Positions 9,995 to 19,101 of a stretch of DNA of 64,000 nucleotides are shown here, piece by piece (the first letter of the stretch is position 1; every line of letters starts with the position of its first letter). A program made the translations under genes and the position numbers. Source of the stretch: Acidithiobacillus ferridurans (lineage in GTDB: Bacteria > Pseudomonadota > Gammaproteobacteria > Acidithiobacillales > Acidithiobacillaceae); assembly GCF_003966655.1 (NCBI RefSeq), contig NZ_AP018795.1, positions 124,001-188,000 of the forward strand. Reading direction: 5' to 3'. The notes beneath the pieces were generated by a model that saw nothing but the letters and a program-made list of their open reading frames with translations, was not told where the DNA came from and did not search any database.

Positions 9995-10937
9995 AGTAGT
10001 TGTATTAATTAGACTGTTCTCCCTTGAAAGAGAACCTGGTGTTCGTCCACCAGTGCCCACCGGCACATGCGACCAAGGGGTAACCCTATCGTGTGAAGCT
10101 GTCGGAGAAGTACCCGCGGGAAACCGTAGGCCGAGCCGCGAGGTGAAGCTCACACTGCCAGTCCAAGGCGGTAAGGGGCGAGGGCAAGGACGGTATGGTC
10201 AACGCAAGTGAACTGCTGATAAACGTCGTTATTCCCAACAAGCCAAAAGGACTGAGTATGGGAACGAGGCTTGAACCAAAAGGTAAGGTGAGTTGGTGAT
10301 GAAGGGTCATTTGTCCTCATCCGACGATAAACACTCCCCGGCGAATAGGTAGGACCCAACCCGTCCGTATGTCACTTATGCGGAACATGGTAATCCCGTA
10401 GCCCCGCCCAGAATATCGGGCAAAGCCGACCGCAAGGAAGGCTCATGAGGATGCGGGTATAGGATGGGGGAAAACGCGAACGCCGTTCTGTAATGGAACG
10501 GATACGGGGTGCAACATTCCTCGACGCGAAAGCGGGCAGACTTCCCCTTGGTCTCTCATCACGAGAACTTTTAGAACCTCTCAAGGAGGGAATGGCAAAT
10601 GAACGCAAGAACATCGGCGTGTGCGCCCTCTCACGGCGTGGACTGGCACGGTACCAATTGGTCCCAGGCCACGAAACAAGTGCGGAGGCTGCAAGCGCGT
10701 ATCGTGAAGGCAACGCAGGAAGGCCGATGGGGCAAGGTGAATTCCTTGCAACACCTGCTGACCCACTCGTATAGCGGCAAGGTATTAGCCGTGCAGCGGG
10801 TGACTTCCAATCAAGGCAAAAACACGCCTGGGGTGGACGGGGCAACCTGGTCCTCTCCGGCAGACAAAGCGCAGGCCGTGTTGTCACTTCGGCGGCGGGG
10901 ATATCAACCCCAACCGCTCAAACGGGTGTACATCCCC
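9995..10937 (+). mobile_element. group II intron 5' fragment
   Basis: A gene-poor stretch with the texture of a group II intron ribozyme (many GAAA/GTAAG-type purine tracts and local hairpins) leads into the start of an intron-encoded protein at 10599. The 5' edge is placed near the zwf break; the exact GTGYG boundary was not resolved. The intron is antisense to zwf. Its 3' half, including domains V and VI, is gone, because the element at 10938 cuts into the protein gene. Confidence 0.65.
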
Positions 10938-10955
10938 TGTTACGTCCCGCAATAA
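10599..10955 (+). pseudogene. group II intron reverse transcriptase/maturase, N-terminal fragment
   Basis: Preceded by an AAGGAGG ribosome site. The first about 113 residues match the start of LtrA-type intron-encoded proteins, with VRRLQARIVKATQEGRWGK and then NQGKNTPGVDG of RT domain 0-1. Homology stops after RVYIP, exactly where the inverted-repeat arm begins at 10938; the last few residues are read from the arm. All catalytic RT blocks are missing, so it is dead. Confidence 0.85.
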
Positions 10956-11080
10956 ATTAGGTGCCTTGTCCCGAGCTATTTGAGGTCGAAACGACGGGGT
11001 TATCCCACGGTCTTTCGGCAAGAACACGCACCCGGAGAAGCGCGGGACAGCGATGGCTATCCCGCGCGGGATGGTTACCG

Positions 11081-11284
11081 TCAGAAGGGCTCTTTCTGCG
11101 CTTGAGGGGGACAGTGCCGGTAATGGCTTATTTGTCGCCCATAACGGCTTTCAATCAGGCTGGACAATGCCGTGACGAACTGACTCAGGGCTGCCGCCGC
11201 TTCATCGGAGAGATTCTGCGGGAACAGTAGCGCCCAGTCCTCCAGCAGCGCCTCTGCCTCATCCATTTCTTCATAGGCTTTCAT
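11081..11284 (-). CDS. small ORF of the transposon (left copy)
   Basis: A 67-residue acidic protein of unknown function. Its start overlaps the stop of the ATPase gene (ATGA), and the frame is kept in the other arm, which argues that it is a real third gene of this transposon family. It ends in QKEPF in both copies; the left copy has HCPP where the right has HHPPP. Confidence 0.6.
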   Translation of the reverse strand: MKAYEEMDEAEALLEDWALLFPQNLSDEAAAALSQFVTALSSLIESRYGRQISHYRHCPPQAQKEPF

Positions 11285-12081
11285 CGCAACGCCTCGATAG
11301 CCGCCTGCAGCAGATCATCCGGCAGATGGTTGAGTCCCTTGGGTACGGCCAGGCGCAGAGCAGTATGGAGGATGTTGCCAGCCTGTCGGGGAAATCCTTT
11401 GGACGCCTGCCGGAGAAGCTCCAGTCCGGAGTCGGATAACATCGTGTGCTGGCTTCCGGCGGACTTCAGGGCATGGGTGATGAGGGCAGTAAAACGTTCC
11501 CGTTCAAGGACGGGTGCCAGGCGGATGCGTACCTGGATACGGCTGGCCAGGGCGGCATAGGGCACCCGGTCCAGAGTTTGGGCCAGATGAGGATGTCCCG
11601 CCAGCCAGACGGTGAGCATGCTCCGGGAATCGAAGGCGAAGTTCAGGAAGGCCGGGAAGTCCCGGAAGAATTCCGGCGGCAGGTTCTGCGCCTCGTCGAT
11701 GACCCAGACGGGGAGGACCTGCTTGTGGTCCATCAGGTCATGGATATGCTCCTTGATGTCCTTCCAGAGCTGGGCGCGGCGGTAACTGGGTTCGACCCCC
11801 AGACTCCGGGCCAGCCCGCGGTAGATGTCGATCCGTCCGAAGTCCGTATCCGCCTGGTAGATCACCAGATAACGGTGCGGATTCAACGACGCGGTGAGAC
11901 TGCGCAGGGCCGTGGTCTTGCCCACCCCGGGCTCACCGATCAGCAAGCCCACTCCAGGAGACTGCAGAAGCCACTGGAAGCGCTCCCGCAAAGGCGCCAG
12001 GGCACCATCATCCCAGAGTTCCGCCGTATCCTTGTCCAGAGGCAGGCGGGTAAAGCCGAAGTGCTGGAGGACCTGGCTCAT
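11281..12081 (-). CDS. AAA ATPase of transposon, ExeA/TniB-like (left copy)
   Basis: A 266-residue P-loop ATPase with Walker A GEPGVGKT (about residues 49-56), Walker B VWVIDEAQN (about residues 146-154) and a C-terminal helical lid. Proteins of this ExeA/TniB type assist DDE transposases in target capture. The start overlaps the transposase stop. Both copies in the window are intact, so the ATPase may still be made although the transposase is truncated. Confidence 0.85.
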   Translation of the reverse strand: MSQVLQHFGFTRLPLDKDTAELWDDGALAPLRERFQWLLQSPGVGLLIGEPGVGKTTALRSLTASLNPHRYLVIYQADTDFGRIDIYRGLARSLGVEPSYRRAQLWKDIKEHIHDLMDHKQVLPVWVIDEAQNLPPEFFRDFPAFLNFAFDSRSMLTVWLAGHPHLAQTLDRVPYAALASRIQVRIRLAPVLERERFTALITHALKSAGSQHTMLSDSGLELLRQASKGFPRQAGNILHTALRLAVPKGLNHLPDDLLQAAIEALR

Positions 12082-12740
12082 TGCTCATCCTCCCCGTAAT
12101 ACTTCTTATGGGCGATTTCCACGAGGCTGGTCGAATCGGCAGGCTCTTCCACGACCGTATCGGCTGCACCCGGCTGATGGCGCTTGCGGTGGGCATTGGC
12201 TTCCCGGTCCAGGGGCGTGGCCCGGCCCAGATCTTCTCCTGCGGCGCTTTCTACAGACACCACCCGGCCGGCATGGGCGTCGACCACGAGAGTGACGGTC
12301 TTGCCTACCAGCGCATAGGGGACTTCGAAGAACTGACCCAGATAAGAGACGGTCCCATCCTTGCGCACCCGACGGGCCTCGCGGTGATAAAACAGCGCAT
12401 CGAGGTGGGCCGCCTGGGTGCCGAGGCTGCGGATCCGGGGCAGATCCTGCTGGTAGCGGAACAAGGGCGTCAGCCCCTCCAGCCCCCCATGGGGCCGCTG
12501 GTGGTAGACCTGCTCCAGCCAGGCCCAGAGCCGCGCATTGAGATCGTCCAGATCGCGGATCCGGCGCGTGTCCAGTTCGGTCAGAAACTGATCGCGGAAG
12601 GTCCGGTGCCAGCGCTCGATCTTCCCTTTGGATTCTGGGGTATAAGGGCGACAGTAGATCAGTGATATCCCCAACCGGGCACAAATCCCTTGCAGGGAGC
12701 CCGAGCGATAGGCGGCCCCGTTATCCACCACCAGTTTATA
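12078..12740 (-). pseudogene. DDE (rve) transposase, C-terminal half (left copy)
   Basis: Begins abruptly at YKLVVDNGAAY, which holds the second catalytic Asp. The catalytic Glu follows in SKGKIERWH, about 35 residues on, and then the Mu/IS481-type C-terminal domain. The N-terminal half with the DNA-binding region and first Asp is absent, because the gene is cut at 12740/12741 by the end of the recombinase element. The first possible start is a GTG at 12731. It should be inactive. Confidence 0.85.
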
Positions 12741-12871
12741 GGGTAATCAGCAGGACCAAATAATGTTAAGGAATGCCTGGAATACCAAGGGCCGTCTTAA
12801 TTTGGTCAGAATTTCCTGCACATAATTTTGGAGGTGTCATCCTTGACTTCCGTCAACCAAGGAGGCACATC

Positions 12872-13156
12872 ATGTCATCTGATCAATCATGTAATGAATC
12901 GTTACTTTTACTATTCGACGTCCACCTGAGAACCGAAGGCTATGCGCAAAAGAACAGCCGCGTATACATTGCTCAAGCGCGACGCTTTCTTGAGTACCTT
13001 GCAAAGCACAACATCGCCGTCGCCGATACGGAACTGACGGACGTTTCGCGATATTTGCGCAATGAACGGCAGCGCTATCGTCGCAATCATGGGCATCTAC
13101 CGAAATCAGGCTATATAGCCTGGGAAGCGCACAGGCTAGTAGTCTACACACGCTGA
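12872..13156 (+). pseudogene. tyrosine recombinase N-terminal fragment (RitA-like)
   Basis: Starts after a good AAGGAGG site. The 94 residues look like the N-terminal SAM-like, DNA-binding part of a phage-integrase-family recombinase (VYIAQARRFLEYLAKHN). No catalytic domain follows: the frame stops at 13154-13156, overlapping the next start by one base. The catalytic half appears to have been deleted. Confidence 0.6.
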
Positions 13157-14214
13157 TGCGAGTCATCCGTGGTCAGTGGCCACCAACTGCTGTTCCGTCA
13201 ACACCGACCGAAGTATTCCAACAACAGATTTGCCAAGGGTACGCGCAGTGTCTGATCACTGACCGCGGACTGGCTATGGAGACCATTGCTGGCCGTCGTA
13301 ATGAAGGAGAGCGATTCCTAAGATGGCTTGGTGAGCGTGGCGGTTCAGTCAGAATGCTGGACCTTACCTGTGAGCTTGTCGATGCGTATGTGACCTTCCG
13401 TGCATCGACATTGAGTCGGCGAAGCAGGAAATTGATGGCCTGCCAGCTACGCTCCTTCCTGTGTTATCTATATTCGAACGGGCGAATCACGCGCGACCTT
13501 GCACGGCTTGTCATTGCGCCGAAGCTGTACGCGTTGGAGACCATTCCTTCAGCATTCCGCGATGAAGAAGTGCGCGCCATTATCGAAGCGGCACGCCAGG
13601 ATCGCTCTCCCAAAGGATTGCGCGACTACGCCATTCTCCTTTTACTCGATACCTACGGCCTGCGAGATTTGGAAGTTGTGCGTCTGCAACTTGAGGATGT
13701 GGATTGGCGTACGGACAGGCTGTATATCCGACGATCTAAGACCGGCAGCGAATCAATCCTGCCGTTGCTAAGCACCGTGGGAGAAGCAATCTTGGCTTAC
13801 TTACGCAATGGCCGTCCCAAGACATCCGGGCGCGAAATATTCATTCGCACACTTGCACCCTATCATCGTCTATCTTCGCTCTACCAGATGATCCAGGGCC
13901 GTCTCGCGCAGGCCAACATTCGTCCAGCAGGCAAACATGGTGCCCATGCATTTCGTCACGCCAGAGCAATAAGCTTGCTTCGCGCCAATGTTTCTCTAAA
14001 GCAGATCGGAGATATTTTGGTCCACCATACTCTGCCCACTTTGGCCCGAGACCGTCGAATTGCTCAAGGCATTACTCAAGCGCCAACCACGAGCCAATAC
14101 GGAACCGATTTTTACCAATCGATATGGCGAGCCGCTGGGCGCGTCGGGCTTCCGTTACAAGCTTGCCCAATACGTCGCTGCTGCCACCAAGCAAACTCCT
14201 TCACTCAACAGTAA
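13156..14214 (+). pseudogene. tyrosine recombinase (RitB-like) fused out of frame to RitC remains
   Basis: Residues 1 to about 290 form a recombinase with an N-terminal core-binding domain and a catalytic domain. A YGLRDLEVVRLQ stretch stands where the Arg-I motif should be, and an HAFRHARA box is present. Homology is lost after QIGDILVHHT (near 14030), where the frame runs into sequence that encodes RitC in another frame. The C-terminal tyrosine segment is therefore missing and a deletion has joined two genes. Probably inactive. Confidence 0.65.
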
Positions 14215-14458
14215 AAAGGTTACACCACATCGTTTTCGGCACGCGATGGCTGTCCATTTGATCGCCGCTGGGGTTGACGTGACTGTGATTCGTAGCTGGC
14301 TCGGGCATGCGAGCTTGGATACGACCAATCATTATGCTCAAGCGAACATGGAAACCAAGCGGAAAGCACTTGAAGCAGTCGATACCATCGTTCGACAAGA
14401 GAAATCACCAAGTTGGAGGAAAAATGCCGACATATTGACTTGGCTCGATTCACTTTGA
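14036..14458 (+). pseudogene. tyrosine recombinase C-terminal part (RitC-like)
   Basis: Open from about 14036 (PLWPETVELLKALL), with the first usable start a TTG at 14060. It holds the catalytic box HRFRHAMAVHL, the LGHASLDTTNHYAQ segment with the nucleophile Tyr, and a normal C-terminal tail. The N-terminal half and first catalytic Arg are gone. In intact RIT elements this would be the third recombinase. Confidence 0.65.
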
Positions 14459-14553
14459 GGCATCGAAATAATCACGAGGAAATCCTGGTCCCAATAATGC
14501 TACGCTTGGGCGTCCCGGGTTTCCTTAACATTATTTGGTCCTGCTGATTACCC

Positions 14554-15216
14554 TATAAACTGGTGGTGGATAACGGGGCCGCCTATCGCTCGGGCTCCCT
14601 GCAAGGGATTTGTGCCCGGTTGGGGATATCACTGATCTACTGTCGCCCTTATACCCCAGAATCCAAAGGGAAGATCGAGCGCTGGCACCGGACCTTCCGC
14701 GATCAGTTTCTGACCGAACTGGACACGCGCCGGATCCGCGATCTGGACGATCTCAATGCGCGGCTCTGGGCCTGGCTGGAGCAGGTCTACCACCAGCGGC
14801 CCCATGGGGGGCTGGAGGGGCTGACGCCCTTGTTCCGCTACCAGCAGGATCTGCCCCGGATCCGCAGCCTCGGCACCCAGGCGGCCCACCTCGATGCGCT
14901 GTTTTATCACCGCGAGGCCCGTCGGGTGCGCAAGGATGGGACCGTCTCTTATCTGGGTCAGTTCTTCGAAGTCCCCTATGCGCTGGTAGGCAAGACCGTC
15001 ACTCTCGTGGTCGACGCCCATGCCGGCCGGGTGGTGTCTGTAGAAAGCGCCGCAGGAGAAGATCTGGGCCGGGCCACGCCCCTGGACCGGGAAGCCAATG
15101 TCCACCGCAAGCGCCATCAGCCGGGTGCAGCCGATACGGCCGTGGAAGAGCCTGCCGATTCGACCAGCCTCGTGGAAATCGCCCATAAGAAGTATTACGG
15201 GGAGGATGAGCAATGA
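14554..15216 (+). pseudogene. DDE (rve) transposase, C-terminal half (right copy)
   Basis: The same truncated transposase as on the left arm, cut at the identical YKLVVDNG position. It differs from the left copy by two residues (DREANV for DREANA, DTAVEE for DTVVEE). The second Asp and catalytic Glu are kept; the first Asp and DNA-binding part are missing. Confidence 0.85.
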
Positions 15217-16013
15217 GCCAGGTCCTCCAGCACTTCGGCTTTACCCGCCTGCCTCTGGACAAGGATACGGCGGAACTCTGGGATGATGGTGCCCTGGCGC
15301 CTTTGCGGGAGCGCTTCCAGTGGCTTCTGCAGTCTCCTGGAGTGGGCTTGCTGATCGGTGAGCCCGGGGTGGGCAAGACCACGGCCCTGCGCAGTCTCAC
15401 CGCGTCGTTGAATCCGCACCGTTATCTGGTGATCTACCAGGCGGATACGGACTTCGGACGGATCGACATCTACCGCGGGCTGGCCCGGAGTCTGGGGGTC
15501 GAACCCAGTTACCGCCGCGCCCAGCTCTGGAAGGACATCAAGGAGCATATCCATGACCTGATGGACCACAAACAGGTCCTCCCAGTCTGGATCATCGACG
15601 AGGCGCAGAACCTGCCGCCGGAATTCTTTCGGGACTTCCCGGCCTTCCTGAACTTCGCCTTCGATTCCCGGAGCATGCTCACCGTCTGGCTGGCGGGACA
15701 TCCTCATCTGGCCCAAACCCTGGACCGGGTGCCCTATGCCGCCCTGGCCAGCCGTATCCAGGTACGCATCCGCCTGGCACCCGTCCTTGAACGGGAACGT
15801 TTTACTGCCCTCATCACCCATGCCCTGAAGTCCGCCGGATGCCAGCACACGTTGTTATCCGACTCTGGACTGGAACTCCTCCGACAAGCGTCCAAAGGAT
15901 TTCCCCGACAGGCTGGCAACATTCTCCATACCGCTCTGCGCCTGGCCGTACCCAAGGGACTCAACCATCTGCCGGATGATCTGCTGCAGGCGGCTATCGA
16001 GGCGTTGCGATGA
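15213..16013 (+). CDS. AAA ATPase of transposon, ExeA/TniB-like (right copy)
   Basis: A 266-residue partner ATPase, intact, with GEPGVGKT and VWIIDEAQN Walker motifs. It differs from the left copy at a few positions (V/I in Walker B, SQHTM/CQHTL near residue 215). The start overlaps the transposase stop (ATGA) and the stop overlaps the next start. Confidence 0.85.
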   Translation: MSQVLQHFGFTRLPLDKDTAELWDDGALAPLRERFQWLLQSPGVGLLIGEPGVGKTTALRSLTASLNPHRYLVIYQADTDFGRIDIYRGLARSLGVEPSYRRAQLWKDIKEHIHDLMDHKQVLPVWIIDEAQNLPPEFFRDFPAFLNFAFDSRSMLTVWLAGHPHLAQTLDRVPYAALASRIQVRIRLAPVLERERFTALITHALKSAGCQHTLLSDSGLELLRQASKGFPRQAGNILHTALRLAVPKGLNHLPDDLLQAAIEALR

Positions 16014-16216
16014 AAGCCTATGAAGAAATGGATGAGGCAGAGGCGCTGCTGGAGGACTGGGCGCTACTGTTCCCGCAGAATCTCTCCGATGAAGCGGCGG
16101 CAGCCCTGAGTCAGTTCGTCACGGCATTGTCCAGCCTGATTGAAAGCCGTTATGGGCGACAAATAAGCCACTACCGGCACCACCCTCCCCCTCAAGCGCA
16201 GAAAGAGCCCTTCTGA
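16010..16216 (+). CDS. small ORF of the transposon (right copy)
   Basis: A 68-residue copy of the small acidic protein found on the left arm, one residue longer through a 3-base insertion near its end. Function is unknown; the conserved coupling to the ATPase gene suggests an accessory role in transposition. Confidence 0.6.
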   Translation: MKAYEEMDEAEALLEDWALLFPQNLSDEAAAALSQFVTALSSLIESRYGRQISHYRHHPPPQAQKEPF

Positions 16217-16359
16217 CGGTAACCATCCCGCGCGGGATAGCCATCGCTGTCCCGCGCTTCTCCGGGTGCGTGTTCTTGCCGAAAGACCGTGGGATAACCC
16301 CGTCGTTTCGACCTCAAATAGCTCGGGACAAGGCACCTAATTTATTGCGGGACGTAACA

Positions 16360-16615
16360 GCTACCCCAGTGATGACAGCCTTCCCCGTATATGTGGCGGG
16401 TCGGCTTCCGCATTACGCTTTTCGAGGCCTGCTCAGTGTTCACTCACGTTGCAACCTGCATACTTACCAAGCCACTTTTCATGGCCCTCTACACCGGAGG
16501 CTTCAGCCGCTTCGTTACCTCCACGACTGCCCCGATTGCTACCGGCTGGAGCGACAGTTACCGGGCGGGATTCACACCCGCTGAAAGACCGTTCCTTTGC
16601 ACGGCGCACACATAA
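16360..16615. other. unassigned sequence between transposon arm and inverted-repeat element
   Basis: About 256 bases with no gene I can support. The stretch near 16560-16585 has a small GC-rich inverted repeat (GCGGG and CCCGC around ATTCACA). It does not continue the group II intron found outside the left arm. Its origin is unknown. Confidence 0.35.
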
Positions 16616-17069
16616 GCAGCGTTATGTATACCTCGCGATTATGTATAGCGGTACAGCTGAGAGCCTTGCTGCGACGGGGTTGTAAGGACGAACCTTGCTC
16701 GCGAGCTCTACATAATAAACGCTGTTTTGGAGACTTCAGCAAGATGACTGCCTACCGGCGGTGCCGAATATTGCTGTCAGGCTTCCGGAACAGAAGGAGT
16801 GCTAGGATTCACAGGCAACCACCTTCCCGAGCAGTAAGTTAATGGTGATCCAAAGATCTCCGATCAGCATCGTGGCCATGGATCAGACCGGCAGTTGGGG
16901 TGTTGATCTGTGGCGCATGTGGAGCCCTGTCGTGGTGACTACACACCGAATCGACCAATTTTATGTATAGCATCTCGATACCGCTCCTACCAAATGGCCA
17001 GCATTGACAGGGCTTACAGCCAGCTCGACATGCGCACTATACATAATCACATAGTATACATAACGCTGC
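16616..17069. repeat. 454-bp gene-free element with 33-bp inverted ends
   Basis: Left end 16616-16648 and right end 17037-17069 are inverted copies. Each has GCAGCGTTATGTATAC, a 5-base variable spacer, then GATTATGTATAG, so 28 of 33 positions match. Two more copies of the core motif lie inside (TTATGTATAG at 16961-16970; CTACATAA at 16708-16715). There is no open frame of note. It could be a MITE-like element or a recombinase/transposase recognition region; no clear target duplication is seen. Confidence 0.6.
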
Positions 17070-17157
17070 ATACCGACCATTGGTGATGCCCGCCAGCATG
17101 AGAGCTCGGATGAACCGCACACAGAAGCCGTGGGTCGTCGGAGTCTCTTGTTTTCAC

Positions 17158-19101
17158 TTAATGCCCAAAATCGTCCCGGCTATGACGCGGCTGTCTACGA
17201 ACAGTCTCCCTGGCCTTTTGCTGTGACGATTCATGCTGTTTTTGCGCGTGCAGGGGTTTAGCCCCATCAGGTAAAACTCGTGATATATCCTGCTGTGGCA
17301 CCCGCTTTTGCTGGAGCTTCGGCTGCGTTGCTAGGCGCGCTTCCTGCCATACCCGTTGCAGATCTTTGTCCCGGACCGGAAGACCCAGCCGCGCGGCTTG
17401 CCGTGCGGCCTGCCCACGGAAGGCAGCGCTGCCCGTAATGTCCACTGCACCATATTTCTGCGCGGCGATACGCAGGGCGGCTTCCACCGACGCCGCTGCA
17501 CGGTCGTGCATTTCAATCCTTGGGCCGGTATCCGTGAACAACTTTGCACCCTGGTCATTCCGGTAATGGATCAGTTGGCGGCGATGGTCTATCTCGTGGT
17601 GTAGCTCGGACAGAATAGGCTTGAGCTCTTCCAGCTCTTCGCCCTCAATACCGTTTTTCTCCTGGCTGGCCTTGCGGCCTTCCCGGTAGCGGATCCCGCG
17701 CAAGGCTGCCAGAGCCGCCTCATCGCCCATGGCAGCCTGCTGTTCCAGCCAATCCCGCCATACCATCGTGTGTGGTAGGGCGTGGCGCTCTTTCAGGTGC
17801 TTTTTCTGTAGCGCCTCTTTTGCGCGAGCGGCTTCATAGGCCCAGAGAGACTTGCCCATGGCCGCCGACGTGCCCTTGGCTGCTTCCTTGGCCATGAATG
17901 CCTGCTTGTGAGCTTTGGTGCTGACCTGCAAAGCATCGCGCTCCGATTTCTGCCGCCACATCAGCGACTGCCGGATATCCCGGCGGGTGTCCTTGACATG
18001 CTGCTGATCCGCCTTGTAGCGATCGTGCAGGCCTTCACGTTCGACCTGTCGCTCCGCGCGGCGCTTTATGCGCTGACCTTTTTTATCGTCATACGGCGCA
18101 GGGCCATCGGACTGCATGCCAGTCTGGTGGGCGTGCAGGAACTTCTCGTAGGTTGTGGCGGAGCCAAGAAGAAGAGAAGGGGCTGGGGTGAATGCTCCTA
18201 GGTGCTGTTCCAGCTTCATCTTCGTAAAGCCCCGGTCGAGCTTGGAGACCTGGCAGGCCAACACCCGCCCACTTTCCAAGGTCGTGGATACCACCATGCC
18301 CGATCCTCTGGGCTGGATCACCATGCCGTGACCGGCCAGAGCGGTATGTACGTCCTGCCAGGTGGCCCAAGGATTACTCAGAACATTACGAAGCGCCCGC
18401 GCCGGCGTGCCCTGTGCCCACTCCTGAAAGCTCGGTGCGCCCTGACTACGCTCAGCAGCCTTGGCCGCCTGGGTCATGGCTGGACCGTGCTCATCACCAC
18501 TTTTCAGCAACCCCTTCTCCAAACGCTCCTTGCGGGACATCCGGACGATCTGGGGTCCGCCCTTGCCGTCCAAGGTAATGAACGGGCCATTGTCTCGCGC
18601 AAAGCCGTGTTTGATTTCCAGTTCCCGCATGGCCTTGTCAATGATCAGATAGTCTCTGCGCGGAGGCCCCATCACGACGCCCTTTTCGGGATGCACGCGA
18701 TTGACGGCGATATGCACATGATCATCGTCGGTATCCCGGTGAATAGCCCAGACAACCTGGCACTCGTCCATGCCAAGGGCTTTCAAGGTGTGCCGGACAC
18801 AATCTTTGATTTGGCCCGGCTTCGGGATGTCTTCCGGGCGCCAGGACAGGACCATGTGATATACCGGGTCACCTTTGAACTTGGCTTTGCGATGCGCCTT
18901 GTCAGCGATGCCATCCATCTGCGCGATAATCGCGTCTGGTTCGTCCAGATTGCCCGGCATATTCATGACACCCATTTCAGTGTCAGGTACTTCGCGACCC
19001 TTACCATCGACTTCGCGGATAATATAATTGACCACATCCCCGAACTGACTCTTGCTGCCGGTCTTAGCTGCTGTGCGGCTTTTACCGACTTTGCCAATCA
19101 T
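17158..19101 (-). CDS. MOBP-type conjugative relaxase
   Basis: A 647-residue relaxase that nicks oriT and leads the strand into the recipient. The N-terminal domain has a candidate catalytic Tyr26 (VVNYIIRE), the H82 region (YHMVLSW) and the metal-binding motif HRDTDDDHVHIAVNRVHP (His121, His128, His130), typical of TraI/MobA of the MOBP class. The C-terminal half is charged, coiled-coil-like and rich in Lys, Glu and Gln, with no primase or helicase motifs. The start overlaps the end of the upstream accessory gene by four bases. The oriT candidate lies about 0.55 kb upstream. Confidence 0.9.
   Translation of the reverse strand: MIGKVGKSRTAAKTGSKSQFGDVVNYIIREVDGKGREVPDTEMGVMNMPGNLDEPDAIIAQMDGIADKAHRKAKFKGDPVYHMVLSWRPEDIPKPGQIKDCVRHTLKALGMDECQVVWAIHRDTDDDHVHIAVNRVHPEKGVVMGPPRRDYLIIDKAMRELEIKHGFARDNGPFITLDGKGGPQIVRMSRKERLEKGLLKSGDEHGPAMTQAAKAAERSQGAPSFQEWAQGTPARALRNVLSNPWATWQDVHTALAGHGMVIQPRGSGMVVSTTLESGRVLACQVSKLDRGFTKMKLEQHLGAFTPAPSLLLGSATTYEKFLHAHQTGMQSDGPAPYDDKKGQRIKRRAERQVEREGLHDRYKADQQHVKDTRRDIRQSLMWRQKSERDALQVSTKAHKQAFMAKEAAKGTSAAMGKSLWAYEAARAKEALQKKHLKERHALPHTMVWRDWLEQQAAMGDEAALAALRGIRYREGRKASQEKNGIEGEELEELKPILSELHHEIDHRRQLIHYRNDQGAKLFTDTGPRIEMHDRAAASVEAALRIAAQKYGAVDITGSAAFRGQAARQAARLGLPVRDKDLQRVWQEARLATQPKLQQKRVPQQDISRVLPDGAKPLHAQKQHESSQQKARETVRRQPRHSRDDFGH

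Larger units (their letters stand above)
10938..12773 (-). mobile_element. left arm of a 1.8-kb inverted repeat (transposon 3' half)
   Basis: This 1836-base segment is repeated almost perfectly in inverted orientation at 14521-16359. It begins at its outer edge with TGTTACGTCCCGC, a transposon-like end starting TGT. It carries, reading inward on the minus strand from the centre, the C-terminal half of a DDE transposase, an AAA ATPase and a small ORF. The protein differences between arms are only a few substitutions (for example VIDEAQN/IIDEAQN) and one short indel of 3 bases. Confidence 0.85.
12741..14553 (+). mobile_element. decayed RIT-like element (recombinase in trio)
   Basis: A unit of about 1.8 kb bounded by inverted ends GGGTAATCAGCAGGACC. 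The terminal 33 bases are identical, and the similarity continues imperfectly for about 60 bases inward, with a shared ATTTCCT. Inside are three successive tyrosine-recombinase segments in one direction, the layout known for RIT elements (ritA-ritB-ritC). All three are shortened or frameshifted. It interrupts the transposase gene of both flanking arms at the same codon. Confidence 0.68.
14521..16359 (+). mobile_element. right arm of the 1.8-kb inverted repeat
   Basis: A 1839-base mirror copy of 10938-12773. Its outer edge reads CGTAACA at 16353-16359, the complement of the left end. The five bases outside the two ends (TCCCC on the left, GCTAC on the right) do not match, so the arms are not the two ends of one simple insertion with a target duplication. 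Confidence 0.85.

Noticed and set aside
10933-16364. Target-site duplication around the palindrome
   Set aside because: The five bases outside the ends (TCCCC and GCTAC) differ, so a simple composite transposon insertion is not supported.
16616-17069. Integron attC or dif-like site
   Set aside because: The GTTATGT core does not fit GTTRRRY and the two-motif layout does not match attC or dif.
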